Shown in pieces: positions 44,450 through 54,618 of a stretch of 64,000 nt of DNA; the first letter of the stretch is position 1; each line of letters begins with the position of its first letter. The DNA comes from Autumnicola patrickiae (GTDB taxonomy: Bacteria; Bacteroidota; Bacteroidia; Flavobacteriales; Flavobacteriaceae): positions 62,001-126,000 of the forward strand of contig NZ_JAVRHM010000002.1 of NCBI RefSeq assembly GCF_031846525.1, in the 5' to 3' direction. The notes beneath the pieces were generated by a model, which was given only the letters and a program-made list of their open reading frames with translations, did no database searches and had not been told where the DNA came from. Made by a program: the position numbers and the translations under genes.

Positions 44450-45562
44450 TTATTGAGGTTGAAATAACAATGGCGCCAGTTCGTATAAGCTACGACGCCA
44501 GGTATGGAATTCGTGGGCTGTTCCTTCAGAAACGTAGGAAACCGCATTAAAACCTTCCTTTTGCAACTCAGAAACCGCTCCTTTTACGGCATCAGGTCTT
44601 TCTTTACTTCCGGTACTAATAAAAATTAATTGAGGATTGGTTCTATCCTCGAGTTCCTTCGGTTCATAAATCCCTCCACTAAATAAGGCATAGTGCGAAA
44701 ACACATCAGGCTTTTTTAGAGTGATAAGTTTTGTTTCAAAAGCTCCCATAGAAAGGCCTGCCATTGCGCGATTTTCCTTATTTGCCTTTGTTCTGTACTC
44801 AGTATCTATATAAGGAATTAACTCATCTACCAACACCGTTTGAAAAGGCTCGATATCAAATTCTCTTAAACCTCCAAATTCTATCTCATTGGTCATCCCA
44901 TAAGTCATAACTATAATAAAAGGTTTTGTTTTTCCTTCTGCCAGCAGGTTATCCATAATAAGATTGGCGCGACCCTGATTGGGCCAGGAAGTTTCATTTT
45001 CACCATATCCGTGTTGTAAATATAAAACCGGATAGCTTTTCTCTGGTTCCAAATCATACTCGGGTGGCGTATATACAAACGCCCGGCGCGAAGTATCTGT
45101 ACTTTTTGACGGAAAAAAGATCTGTTCAACTTTACCGTGCGGAACATTTTTTAAAGCAAAGAAATCCTGATCCTGAGCTGGTACTTCAATTCCACTGCCC
45201 CATCGATTTGCTCCGTAAAAATATAAGCTTCCGGGATCTGGAACAGAAGCTCCATCTATGTTTAGCTGATAATAATGAAAACCTTCATCCTGAGGTGCCG
45301 ACTCACCTGTCCACAGTCCTTCTTCATCTTTTTCCATATCGTATTTCACCCCGCCAATATCCAGTTGAACCTTCTTGGCTTCAGGAGCAGATATTTGTGT
45401 ACGAACCTGTCCCTTTTCGTTCACCATAGGATATTCACTGCCCGGCTGATTTACCGGGGAGGGTTTAAACTTTTCCTCATTGTTTACCTCTTGATCCTGT
45501 GCAATACCAATGTGAGATAAAAAGCTTAAGCTTAAAAAGAGTATTAATTTATAGTGTTTCAT
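44450..45562 (-). CDS. CE1 esterase with N-terminal E-set domain, locus B (first)
   Basis: 370 residues from the ATG at 45562; the frame is open to 45700 but the signal peptide (MKHYKLILFLSLSFLSHIGIAQ) begins at 45562. An E-set/CBM48-like domain (about 35-130: KVQLDIGGVKYDME, GFHYYQLNIDG) is followed by a CE1 domain with LQHGYGENETSW, nucleophile Ser in GLSMGAFE and a His in AHEFHTWR near the end. It is a paralogue of 52384-53553. It sits between the duplicated regulator tail and the double-CE1 gene, where locus A has nothing, so it was gained in B or lost in A. Confidence 0.83.
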   Translation of the reverse strand: MKHYKLILFLSLSFLSHIGIAQDQEVNNEEKFKPSPVNQPGSEYPMVNEKGQVRTQISAPEAKKVQLDIGGVKYDMEKDEEGLWTGESAPQDEGFHYYQLNIDGASVPDPGSLYFYGANRWGSGIEVPAQDQDFFALKNVPHGKVEQIFFPSKSTDTSRRAFVYTPPEYDLEPEKSYPVLYLQHGYGENETSWPNQGRANLIMDNLLAEGKTKPFIIVMTYGMTNEIEFGGLREFDIEPFQTVLVDELIPYIDTEYRTKANKENRAMAGLSMGAFETKLITLKKPDVFSHYALFSGGIYEPKELEDRTNPQLIFISTGSKERPDAVKGAVSELQKEGFNAVSYVSEGTAHEFHTWRRSLYELAPLLFQPQ

Positions 45563-45614
45563 AATAAGTAGTTTAAGTGTTAATAATTCGATAAGCCTCT
45601 CCAGGGAAATTTTG

Positions 45615-47528
45615 TTACTTAAACAAAAGGGGTGCAAAAGAAAACAGGTTGTGCCGCCAAACAGGCCAGGTGTGGCCACCGGGATATTCGCTATAATCAT
45701 ACTTTATTCCCATTTCATCAAATTTGGCCATCATCGCTTTATTATTATTGTATGCTATATCTTCCTCACCACCCATAGAAATCCAGAAAGACTCCAGGTT
45801 ATTATTAATTTTCGCTGCATTTTCTTTCATAAAAGTATATTCCGGTTTAGTAAGTTCTGGATTGTCTGTAAACCAGCCAGAGCTAAAAACTCCTAAATGG
45901 GAAAACATTTTGGTATTTCGAATACCGCCGTATAAAGTTTGAAGGCCACCCATGGAAAGTCCGGCCAGAGCCCGGTTTTCAGCTCCCGGTGCCACGCGAT
46001 AATTACTTTCCACAAAAGGTATAACACCATGTTTTAATTCCTGCTCAAATGTATGAAGAGATTGTTGAAAAGAATCTCGGGATCCCAAGTTTCCATCCAT
46101 CATTACCACCAGCATAGGTTCAGCTTTGTTTTCCGCAATAAGGTTATCCAGAATCAAATCGGCCCGTCCCTGTGTAGACCAGCCACGTTCATCCTCTCCT
46201 CCACCGTGCAATAAATATAACACAGGGTAATCTTCGTTTGAAGCGTCGTAACCCGGAGGAGCGTAGACATACATTCTGCGCCAGGTATTTGTTACTTCAG
46301 AAAAATAGCGCTGTATCCGTACATCTCCATGCGGCACATCTTTCAAGGCATAAAATTCTCCCTCCCGGGATGGAATTTCAATTCCGCTTGCCATTCTACC
46401 CATTCCGTAAAAGGTTTCGCTGGCAGGATCGGCCACTGCAACGTCGTCAATAACCAAAGAATAATAATGAAAGCCCTGACCAATAGAATCCGTAGTAACC
46501 GTCCAGGTTCCACTGGAATCTTTTTCCATATCATATTTGCGCCCAAGATCAATCTGCACCTTCTTCGCTTCCGGTGCATCTATGCGAAATCTGACACGAT
46601 TGTCAGGAAGTATCTGCGGATAATCTGCGGAACGAATATTTGTTGAAGCCGGAGTCCCTAACACAGTGTATTCTGAAAAAGAAGACTCATCTACCGGTTT
46701 AAATAAAAACTGACTGAACATAAAGAGTCCATTCTTCCAGACTTTAAAATCGTGGCCACCGGGCTCCAGGTAGTAAATGTGCGGTACTCCTTTCTGAAAA
46801 AGATAATTATGAGTTCGCTGACTTACATTAATAAGATCGTCCTTATCGCCACAAGAAATAAAGAGCAGCTCAAGTTTCTCCTTTGCCTCCTGTAGATTTG
46901 GTAGCAGTGCTTCTGGTTGTTTGGTATTGGGTGCGGCAGAAAATGCGCCTATCCAGGCAAATTTATCGAGATTGCCCAGGCCAAAGTTGAGAGATTGACC
47001 ACCGCCCATTGAAAGTCCGGCAATAGCTCGATTCTCGCGATCTGTCAGCACCGGATAATTCTTTTCAATAAAAGGAATCAGGTCATTTAATAAATCATCT
47101 TCAAAACGGCTAAAAGCTTCAATTTTATCCGGTGCAAAGATATTTCCTTCGGCACGGTCGTTTTTCATCGCCCTTCCGTTAGGCATTATCACCAGCATCG
47201 GTTCAAGCTTATTTTCAGCATAAAGGTTATCAAGAATTACCTGCGGATTAGCTCCTTTCAGCCATTCTTTTTCATCACCGCCAATTCCGTGAAGCAAGTA
47301 TAACACAGGATGGCCTTTCTCTTTTGAAAAACCAGGGGGAGTATAAATTAATGCTTTTCGGGTATTCCCTATCGTTTTAGAAAAATAAGTAATAGTGTCT
47401 ATTTTTCCGTTGGCAATGCCTGTTCGTTCCTCATCAAAACCCTCTGGCATTTCTTTGGCGATCTCCTGAGAACACACAGAAGTACCTATTACCAAAAGAA
47501 TGATTAAAGACGTAATATACTTTATCAT
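45615..47528 (-). CDS. Double CE1 esterase with central E-set domain, locus B
   Basis: 637 residues, domain for domain the relative of 24323-26239: signal peptide ending in CSQ, CE1 with GLSMGGGQ and a GGHDFKVW histidine, E-set domain, second CE1 with GLSMGGLQ and GGHTWPVWR. All catalytic residues seem kept. The copies differ mainly by conservative changes, for example SREGEFYALKDVP here against NRDGDFYSVKEVP in copy A. The gene is separated from its downstream neighbour by 52 bases. The GTTACA direct repeat is 261 bases upstream. Confidence 0.87.
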   Translation of the reverse strand: MIKYITSLIILLVIGTSVCSQEIAKEMPEGFDEERTGIANGKIDTITYFSKTIGNTRKALIYTPPGFSKEKGHPVLYLLHGIGGDEKEWLKGANPQVILDNLYAENKLEPMLVIMPNGRAMKNDRAEGNIFAPDKIEAFSRFEDDLLNDLIPFIEKNYPVLTDRENRAIAGLSMGGGQSLNFGLGNLDKFAWIGAFSAAPNTKQPEALLPNLQEAKEKLELLFISCGDKDDLINVSQRTHNYLFQKGVPHIYYLEPGGHDFKVWKNGLFMFSQFLFKPVDESSFSEYTVLGTPASTNIRSADYPQILPDNRVRFRIDAPEAKKVQIDLGRKYDMEKDSSGTWTVTTDSIGQGFHYYSLVIDDVAVADPASETFYGMGRMASGIEIPSREGEFYALKDVPHGDVRIQRYFSEVTNTWRRMYVYAPPGYDASNEDYPVLYLLHGGGEDERGWSTQGRADLILDNLIAENKAEPMLVVMMDGNLGSRDSFQQSLHTFEQELKHGVIPFVESNYRVAPGAENRALAGLSMGGLQTLYGGIRNTKMFSHLGVFSSGWFTDNPELTKPEYTFMKENAAKINNNLESFWISMGGEEDIAYNNNKAMMAKFDEMGIKYDYSEYPGGHTWPVWRHNLFSFAPLLFK

Positions 47529-47788
47529 AGAAATTGAATTTTATTAAATTTAAAAAAGTAGAGAAACATTTAGAAAATAAATTATTTTCTACTTTGGCTA
47601 CTGCTAATTTAAAACAGTAAGATTACGAAATAAACATTTCGAGCCCGTCCTCCGGAAATTAATCTGGCGGCCCTCTTCTTCCCTATTTGCTGATGTTCTA
47701 CTTGAGCTCTGACACAATACAGATTTATAGGTCTACTTCACTTCCTTTACAAAGATATTAGGAAGCCCGTAAAAAAAGCCATCGATTT

Positions 47789-47815
47789 GTTACACGTTCT
47801 TTTCATCATGTTACA
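47789..47815. promoter_or_regulatory. GTTACA-N15-GTTACA direct repeat (candidate HTCS operator, locus B esterase)
   Basis: GTTACA at 47789 and at 47810, 21 bases apart, followed by TTGG. Both half-sites match the locus A copy exactly, while the spacer between them has changed at several positions. This points to selection on the half-sites. Confidence 0.6.
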
Positions 47816-48053
47816 TTGGAAATTTATTATTAGAATATCGTTTATTTTAAGTATTCTGCTCCCGTATCCACTTAAATTTAAAATATCAAAAGTCTTTAAA
47901 TCGACCAGTATATTTTTTTTACCTTCGATCGTATTCATTTTTTCAACGTTGACTTCACATAAATAACCAGACACGAATATTACCAAACACCTTTGTTAAA
48001 GGTGAAGGTTTTAAAAATAAAAATTGATGAATTTCTATTTTTAATCGTATAAA

Positions 48054-48085
48054 ATTGCGAAATTCCGACTGATTTAATAAACTTG
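48054..48085 (+). promoter_or_regulatory. Flavobacterial-type promoter of the locus B HTCS gene
   Basis: ATTG (48054-48057), 20 bases, TAAACTTG (48078-48085). Same boxes and spacing as in locus A, with GTGGTCACTT following. Confidence 0.5.
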
Positions 48086-48195
48086 TGGTCACTTGCACTA
48101 TTAGTTTATAAGGTACTTTTCTAGAAATTATAGCAGGATCATTATATTCCTTTTAATACTAATTTTTTGATTATTTCTAATTCAACCTTTAGCAT

Positions 48196-51100
48196 TTGAA
48201 AATAAAAGAACTACTTATAGTCCTCATACTTTTCCCTTTATTAGCAGTGGCTCAATCGGGCAGGTTATTTTCAACTGATTCTGAGTTATCCAGCAGTCTC
48301 GTGAATGATGTACATCAAGATAGTAAAGGATTTATTTGGATAGCCACAGAAGATGGTCTCAACAGATATGACGGCTCAAAGTTTACCATCTTCAAACAAA
48401 ACCGTAGTGATTCCAAATCCCTATTAAATAATTATGTAAAGGAGATTTTCGAAGACAGCAAGAATAGACTTTATTTTGGTTTTTTTAACGGACTTCAAAT
48501 ATATGATCACGCCACCGAAGATTTCGAAGAAATCCCTTTATTACTTGAGAATAATGATCCTTATAAAGCACATGTATTATGTATCCTGGAAAGGAAAAAC
48601 GGACAGGTTCTTGTAGGAACATCTGGCGAAGGAATTTTCGAAATTGACTCTTCAGACTCAGCACCTGCAGCCCATAGCCTACCAAATTTAATTTCAAGTC
48701 CATTTATTTTAAAACTTTTTGAAGACAATGAAGAAAACCTATGGATTATAACACAAGATCAGGGAATTTTTAAAATTGATTCGAAGAACCGAGTCAGACA
48801 ATATCTTTTTAATGAGAAATATCAAAACAATATTTCCACTATAATTCAGGACGCAGATCAAAATATTTTTATAGGAAGCTTTAATCACGGACTTCTGAAG
48901 TACGATAATGCTTCCGATGATTTTCTTCCTATTTCATCAACCGAAAATACATCTATTACATCCCTGCACTTATCAAAAGAAAACAAGATTTTAATTGGTA
49001 CTGATGGAGAAGGCTTAAAAACCTTTATCCCTTCTCAACAGGAGGTAAACGAAACGAATATTAATTTTCCAAATTACAATTTCTCTAAGGCTAAAGTGCA
49101 TTCAATTATTGAAGACAAAGTAGGAAATCTATGGCTTGGTCTGTATCACAAAGGGGTTATGCTAATTCCTGCAAGAAAAAACAATTTCAATTACATAGGA
49201 TATCAGTCTTTTAAAAATAATATTATTGGTTCCAGTACCGTAATGTCAGTATTTAAAGATGAAGACGAAACATTATGGGTAGGAACAGATGGTGATGGTT
49301 TGTATGGAATTTCTCCCGGGATGAAAAAAAAATATCATTACTCCAATAATACGAAGGACTCAGGAAATTCATCGACTATCATGTGTATTTTTGAGGATTC
49401 TAAAAATAATTTATGGATCGGAACTTATCTGAATGGATTAGCTAAACTTGATAAAGAAAAGAACCGATTTGATTATGTTGAGGGCTTAAGGGATGAAAAA
49501 AAATATCAGGTCAATCGGGTTTTCAGTTTAACTGAAGACAATGATGATCGTCTTTGGATTGGCACAATGGGTTCGGGGCTTTTTTCCCTTAATTTAACTT
49601 CTAATGAAGTAAAGAACCACAATGTCATCAAAAATGGTGAACCAAATAATGTCCTGGATAACGAATGGATTAATTGTCTCCTTTTTTCTGAAAGCGATAA
49701 ACTTTATATCGGCACTTTTGATGGCCTTAGCATTTTAAATTTAAAGACTTATAGTTATGTGACAGAACAAGGTAAGAATAAATTCTTACGGGGAAAAATT
49801 GTCTATTCACTCTTTGAAGATAAGGAGAAAAACCTTTGGATTGGAACATCAGAAGGTCTATTCCTTAAACCAGAAGGAGAAGAAATTAAGAGAAAATATA
49901 CAACTGAGGATGGTCTTCCGAGCAATATAATAAGCTCCATCGTCAGTGATGATGAGAATAATTTATGGATTAGTACCAGTCATGGCATTTGTAAATTTAT
50001 TCCAGCGAAAAATCAGTTTTTTAATTATTTTTTTAATGATGGCCTTCAAGGCAATGAATTTCTCAAAAACGCTTCTTATGCTTCCGAGAATCAGTTATTT
50101 TTTGGTAGTACAAATGGTGTAACCTTCTTCGATCCCAGTGAAATAATAGAACAGCGAATAATTCCTAATGTAGAAATAACCGGATTTTATCTTCAGGATA
50201 AATCTGTAAAAAAAGGGACGAAATCTGGAAGTTATGACATTGTTGATAAAGCTATAATTGACGCCGACACCTTCCACTTATCACATAAGGATAATGATTT
50301 TAGCATCGAATTTTCTTCGTTGGAATTTGATAATCCTGAAAGGGTGAAATTCTTGTATAAATTTGATGGAGGCGAGTGGATTAAATTACAACCTGGTGTT
50401 AATAATGTCACCTTTAGTGATCTCCAACCAGACTATTATTCTTTTGAGGTTAAAGCTGATGATCAAGGTTATTTTTCGGACATTAGAAGTCTAGAAATTA
50501 TCGTTCATCCTCCATGGTATTTCTCGACCTGGATGAAATTTCTTTACACCGTTCTTTTTATCATCTTTTGTTACTTCATCCTTCATCAAATTCGTCAACG
50601 TCAAGAAACCAGGAAGAGGCTTCGAAATTACAAGCAGGCTAAGGTAATTAATGAAGCTAAGCTACAATTTTTAACAAATATCTCCCATGATATTAAAACA
50701 CCTATTTCTTTAATTACCAATCCTTTAAAAAAATTAATTCTTACTGATGATAATGAGGCAAGACAAAAGAGTTACCGGATAATGCAACGTAATTCTGACC
50801 GTATCTTGCAGTTGATCGACCAATTAATCGATGCCAGAAAACTGGATAAGGGTCAAATTGAATTAAAATTTCGTCAGGTAGAGCTAATCTCCTTTATACA
50901 AGATATTTACTCTCTTTTCGAAGATCAAGTTAATGAAAAGAACCTCCGCGTTAAATTTTACTCAGAAGTTGAGGAACTTCAAGTTTGGATAGATCCTAAA
51001 CATTTTGATAAGATTATACAAAATGTACTTTCTAATGCGGTGAAATTTTCTCCAGAAAATGGCCTTATTAAAATAATTATTACCACTAAAAACCTAGGTA

Positions 51101-52263
51101 GTACTGCAGTTAAATCTGGAAAGAAATATTTTCATATAATAATTAAAGATGATGGAGTTGGAATAAATAAGAGTGAGATAGAAAAGGTATTTGACCGTTT
51201 TTATCAGGTAAATAACAATCTACGTCGTTCTGAAGGTACAGGTATAGGTCTTCATCTTACCCGGTCTATTGCCAAATTACATCATGGAACTATCTACGCC
51301 AAAAACAACAGAAATGGAGTTGGTTGTAAATTTATTGTAAGTATACCTTTAGGTAAAAAACACCTTAGTCCAGAAGAAATTGACCATGAAGTAAAGCATA
51401 ATGAAAACTTTAAACCAGAAAATAAAAGATTAATCTCCCCAATTTTAAAAGATGAAGGTGATTCAAATACTAATAATAAAAACAAACCTAAAATCCTGGT
51501 TATAGATGATAATCAGGATGTAAGGAATTACATCTGCCAGGAATTACAATTACAGTACAATATTGTTTCAGCATCAAATGGTAAAGCAGCCTTACCAATA
51601 GCTTTAAAAGAAAATCCCGATCTCATTATTAGTGATATAGTAATGCCCCAGATGAATGGTATTAAATTTTGCAGAAAACTAAAAAATAATATTAAGCTCA
51701 ATCATATACCAATAATTCTATTGACAGGTAAAACAGATGATGAAACAAAAGTACAGGGACTAGATATAGGTGCAGACGCTTACCTGGCAAAACCTTTTAA
51801 TATTGAAATCCTAAAAAAGACAGTTAAAAGCCTTATCAGGAATAGAAAAATTCTTAAAAATTCATTCGGAGGTAATCAAACTCATAATGATAAAATCGAA
51901 AAGGTTCAAATGAAATCTGCTGATGAGAAGTTAATCCAGCGTTTCATGGATGTGGTGAGCAAAAATCTAAATAGCACAGATCTTAATGTCGAAATGATTG
52001 CACAGGAATTAGGAATTAGCAGAGTACATCTCTACCGAAAATTAAAGCAATTAACAAATCAATCTGCGCGGGAGCTTATTAGAAACGTACGATTAAATCA
52101 AGCAGCCGAACTGTTAATTTCTAAAAACATATCTGTTTCGGAAGTGGCATACGCTACCGGCTTCTCAAGTGTATCTAAATTTTCAACCAGTTTTAAAGAT
52201 TTTTATGGTGTTTCTCCTTCTAATTACAGAAAAAAGAATTTAACAAAAAATAGCATAAGTTAA
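48196..52263 (+). CDS. Hybrid two-component system regulator (HTCS), locus B
   Basis: 1355 residues with the same architecture as the locus A protein: signal peptide, Reg_prop propeller, Y_Y_Y domain, one membrane segment, HisKA with His831, ATPase, receiver with Asp1147 (ISDIVMPQMNG) and AraC HTH. The start is TTG at 48196; no ATG occurs in the signal-peptide stretch. By eye it is far closer to the locus A HTCS than the LacI pair are to each other, including in the sensor and in the recognition helix (LGISRVHLYRKLKQL). Both regulators should therefore read the same ligand and the same operators. The last ten residues differ. Confidence 0.93.
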   Translation: MKIKELLIVLILFPLLAVAQSGRLFSTDSELSSSLVNDVHQDSKGFIWIATEDGLNRYDGSKFTIFKQNRSDSKSLLNNYVKEIFEDSKNRLYFGFFNGLQIYDHATEDFEEIPLLLENNDPYKAHVLCILERKNGQVLVGTSGEGIFEIDSSDSAPAAHSLPNLISSPFILKLFEDNEENLWIITQDQGIFKIDSKNRVRQYLFNEKYQNNISTIIQDADQNIFIGSFNHGLLKYDNASDDFLPISSTENTSITSLHLSKENKILIGTDGEGLKTFIPSQQEVNETNINFPNYNFSKAKVHSIIEDKVGNLWLGLYHKGVMLIPARKNNFNYIGYQSFKNNIIGSSTVMSVFKDEDETLWVGTDGDGLYGISPGMKKKYHYSNNTKDSGNSSTIMCIFEDSKNNLWIGTYLNGLAKLDKEKNRFDYVEGLRDEKKYQVNRVFSLTEDNDDRLWIGTMGSGLFSLNLTSNEVKNHNVIKNGEPNNVLDNEWINCLLFSESDKLYIGTFDGLSILNLKTYSYVTEQGKNKFLRGKIVYSLFEDKEKNLWIGTSEGLFLKPEGEEIKRKYTTEDGLPSNIISSIVSDDENNLWISTSHGICKFIPAKNQFFNYFFNDGLQGNEFLKNASYASENQLFFGSTNGVTFFDPSEIIEQRIIPNVEITGFYLQDKSVKKGTKSGSYDIVDKAIIDADTFHLSHKDNDFSIEFSSLEFDNPERVKFLYKFDGGEWIKLQPGVNNVTFSDLQPDYYSFEVKADDQGYFSDIRSLEIIVHPPWYFSTWMKFLYTVLFIIFCYFILHQIRQRQETRKRLRNYKQAKVINEAKLQFLTNISHDIKTPISLITNPLKKLILTDDNEARQKSYRIMQRNSDRILQLIDQLIDARKLDKGQIELKFRQVELISFIQDIYSLFEDQVNEKNLRVKFYSEVEELQVWIDPKHFDKIIQNVLSNAVKFSPENGLIKIIITTKNLGSTAVKSGKKYFHIIIKDDGVGINKSEIEKVFDRFYQVNNNLRRSEGTGIGLHLTRSIAKLHHGTIYAKNNRNGVGCKFIVSIPLGKKHLSPEEIDHEVKHNENFKPENKRLISPILKDEGDSNTNNKNKPKILVIDDNQDVRNYICQELQLQYNIVSASNGKAALPIALKENPDLIISDIVMPQMNGIKFCRKLKNNIKLNHIPIILLTGKTDDETKVQGLDIGADAYLAKPFNIEILKKTVKSLIRNRKILKNSFGGNQTHNDKIEKVQMKSADEKLIQRFMDVVSKNLNSTDLNVEMIAQELGISRVHLYRKLKQLTNQSARELIRNVRLNQAAELLISKNISVSEVAYATGFSSVSKFSTSFKDFYGVSPSNYRKKNLTKNSIS

Positions 52264-52383
52264 TAATACCCGAAAATGTAAATTATACTTGAATGTGCTT
52301 TTGGTTCTGCTAGTTCAAAAAAAATTATTTATTGAACGGGATAAAACTAATAAGGGTTTGAAATCTATAATCCTGATTTATTA

Positions 52384-53553
52384 TTATTGATTTTGATCAA
52401 ATAATATCTGGGCATATTGATATAAAGACCTGCGCCAGGTTAACCACTCATGGGCAGTTTCTGGCGACGAATAATAAGTGTAATCTATATCCTGTTTTTC
52501 CAGCATATCCCGAAATGCATTTACGGTATTGAAGAAAACCTCAGCCTCTTTAGTCCCCAATCCCAGGAAAAGAACATTAAGTTTTTGCTCAACTTCTTCG
52601 GCATTGCTAAAAGCACCATTTAGAAAAGTATATGCATCCAGTTCTTTATTGCCGGGAAAGTTGGCTGTACCACTAAAACCACCGTAATACGAAAATTGGT
52701 CCAGGTTATTCATAATAATGCTCATGGTTTGACTGGCACCCATTGAAAGTCCGGCAATGGCACGGTTATCCCGGTTTGGAATTGTGCGAAACTTGTTATC
52801 AATTTTAGGAATAACCTCTTTTATAAGTACTTCTTCAAAAGAAGACTTTGGCCGATTCTCTCCCGCTTCTTCAAGGTCTTCAGGTTTATATGCATACCCG
52901 TTATCCATTACGATAATCATAGGTTCTGCATTACCTGAAGCAATTAAATTATCCAGAATTAAGTTGGCGTGACCCTGGGAGGACCAGCCGGTTTCATCCT
53001 CATAACTCCCATGCTGAAGGTATAGTACCGGATATCTCTTTTCGAGGTTTTCAAAATATCCCGGCGGGGTGTAGACGAAATTACGCCTCCATTGCTGGGT
53101 TATTTCTGAAAAATATAAGTTTTCAGAAACGTTTCCGTGGGGAACATCTTTTAAAGCGTAAAATTCTTTATCGCCAGCCGGAATTTCAATCCCGCTGCCC
53201 CAGCGACCGGCACCATAATAATATTTTGAACCAGGATCTGGAACTGAAGCACCATCAATATTCAGCTGATAATAATGAAAGCCCTCATCTTGCGGGGCAG
53301 ATTCTCCTACCCATAAACCTTCTTTATTTTTTTCAAGATCATACTTTACACCACCAATATCTAGCTGAACTTTATTTGCTTCGGGTGCTCCAATTTGGAC
53401 CCTTACCCTTCCTTCTGAATTTACCTTTGGAAATTTCTTTCCGGACTGATTCACTGAAGAAGGTTCAAAATCTTCAGCGATCTTTTCCTGTTTCGTTTGA
53501 GCAAAAGAAAATGATACTGAAAGAATAAATAATAACAATAATTGATTTCTCAT
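52384..53553 (-). CDS. CE1 esterase with N-terminal E-set domain, locus B (second)
   Basis: 389 residues with a signal peptide (1-18, SFSFAQ). E-set domain at about 30-135 (KVQLDIGGVKYDLE, GFHYYQLNIDG), then CE1 with LQHGSYEDETGW, nucleophile Ser in GLSMGASQ near 275, and His in SPETAHEWLTWRR near 370. It ends the locus B minus-strand operon, convergent with the HTCS gene 120 bases away. Close paralogue of 44450-45562; likely a feruloyl or acetyl esterase on xylan. Confidence 0.83.
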   Translation of the reverse strand: MRNQLLLLFILSVSFSFAQTKQEKIAEDFEPSSVNQSGKKFPKVNSEGRVRVQIGAPEANKVQLDIGGVKYDLEKNKEGLWVGESAPQDEGFHYYQLNIDGASVPDPGSKYYYGAGRWGSGIEIPAGDKEFYALKDVPHGNVSENLYFSEITQQWRRNFVYTPPGYFENLEKRYPVLYLQHGSYEDETGWSSQGHANLILDNLIASGNAEPMIIVMDNGYAYKPEDLEEAGENRPKSSFEEVLIKEVIPKIDNKFRTIPNRDNRAIAGLSMGASQTMSIIMNNLDQFSYYGGFSGTANFPGNKELDAYTFLNGAFSNAEEVEQKLNVLFLGLGTKEAEVFFNTVNAFRDMLEKQDIDYTYYSSPETAHEWLTWRRSLYQYAQILFDQNQ

Positions 53554-53625
53554 AATTTAAAGTTTTTAGAAAGGAGATAATAGTCTCCAGAAGAAATGCA
53601 CTCTCTACTCATTCAGTTTATAAAA

Positions 53626-54594
53626 CTATTCTACGGCTTCTACTCCTTCCTCCGTTTGTTCTACTTTCTGAATAGTACCATCTTCGTTATAATACATATA
53701 ATCTACGGTTATTGAACGTCGATAGCTTCCTCCGGTTGGCAATACCCCGTTATGGTAAAAGAAATAATCTTTTCCTTTGTACTCGATAATACCGGGATGA
53801 ATGGTAAAACTATTGGGAGCGCTGTCCGCAAGTATTCCACGGTATTCCCAGGGACCTTCGGGACTATCAGAGGTAGCGTATTCAACTCTTTCGCGTTCTT
53901 CTCCCTTGCTCGCATAAACTAAATAATACAGGCCCTTTCTTTTGTAAACCCAGGGACCTTCTATAAAATTCTTTGGATTATAATATTGGATCTCCCCATC
54001 TAATTCGGTCATATTATCTTTCAATTTCACCATTTTGAGACTACCATTGCCCCAGTACATATATGCCTGCCCATCATTATCTACAAAAACCGAAGGATCA
54101 ATATCATCCCACCCGTGAGGATTATCGGTGGTCATTTCATTATAGATTAAAGCTTCTCCTTTTGCATCCTTAAATGGCCCTAAGGGTGAATCTGCAACCG
54201 CTACTCCTATTGCAGCACCTCCATCGCTCCTGTCATCATCTTTATGAAATGTAGAGACATAGAAATAAAATTTACCGTCTCTTTCTGCAACCTCAGCGGC
54301 ATAAGCATCCCCGGTTGCCCAGGAGAAATCTTTTGGCGAGAGTTTTGGTCCGTGATTTTTCCAATTCTTCATATCAGTTGAAGAAAAAACCAGCCAATCC
54401 TTCATTTCATAGTTGGTGGAAGATACCGAAGCTGTATCGTGGCTGGTGTACAAATAAACCGTGTCGTCATAAACCAGCGGTGCCGGATCTGCGGTAAAAA
54501 CATCTGTAATAATAGGGTTTTGAGCTTTTGTAAGCTGTGGTGCAAGCATTACCCCTAATCCTACCAATACGAGCATTTTAATTTTTAGTTTCAT
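53626..54594 (-). CDS. GH43 arabinofuranosidase-like enzyme, locus B
   Basis: 322 residues, a near twin of 34715-35683: signal peptide ending TKAQ, Asp36 in FTADPAPLV, Asp166 in WDDIDPSVFVDNDG and Glu212 in IEGPWVYKRKG. All catalytic residues are kept in both copies, so unlike the GH95 and LacI genes this pair has stayed functional. It follows GH95 by 24 bases. Confidence 0.88.
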   Translation of the reverse strand: MKLKIKMLVLVGLGVMLAPQLTKAQNPIITDVFTADPAPLVYDDTVYLYTSHDTASVSSTNYEMKDWLVFSSTDMKNWKNHGPKLSPKDFSWATGDAYAAEVAERDGKFYFYVSTFHKDDDRSDGGAAIGVAVADSPLGPFKDAKGEALIYNEMTTDNPHGWDDIDPSVFVDNDGQAYMYWGNGSLKMVKLKDNMTELDGEIQYYNPKNFIEGPWVYKRKGLYYLVYASKGEERERVEYATSDSPEGPWEYRGILADSAPNSFTIHPGIIEYKGKDYFFYHNGVLPTGGSYRRSITVDYMYYNEDGTIQKVEQTEEGVEAVE

Positions 54595-54618
54595 AATTTT
54601 ATTATTTATCGGTTATAG

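Larger units (their letters stand above)
47529..48195. other. Divergent control region of locus B
   Basis: 667 bases between the double-CE1 and HTCS genes, almost the same length as in locus A. It holds the GTTACA direct repeat (47789) and the promoter-like element (48054). No gene was seen; a minus-strand frame at 47747-47986 has no family wording. Confidence 0.6.

Noticed and set aside
47747..47986. 79-codon minus-strand frame in the locus B control region
   Set aside because: It overlaps the GTTACA operator, and I recognise no protein family in it.
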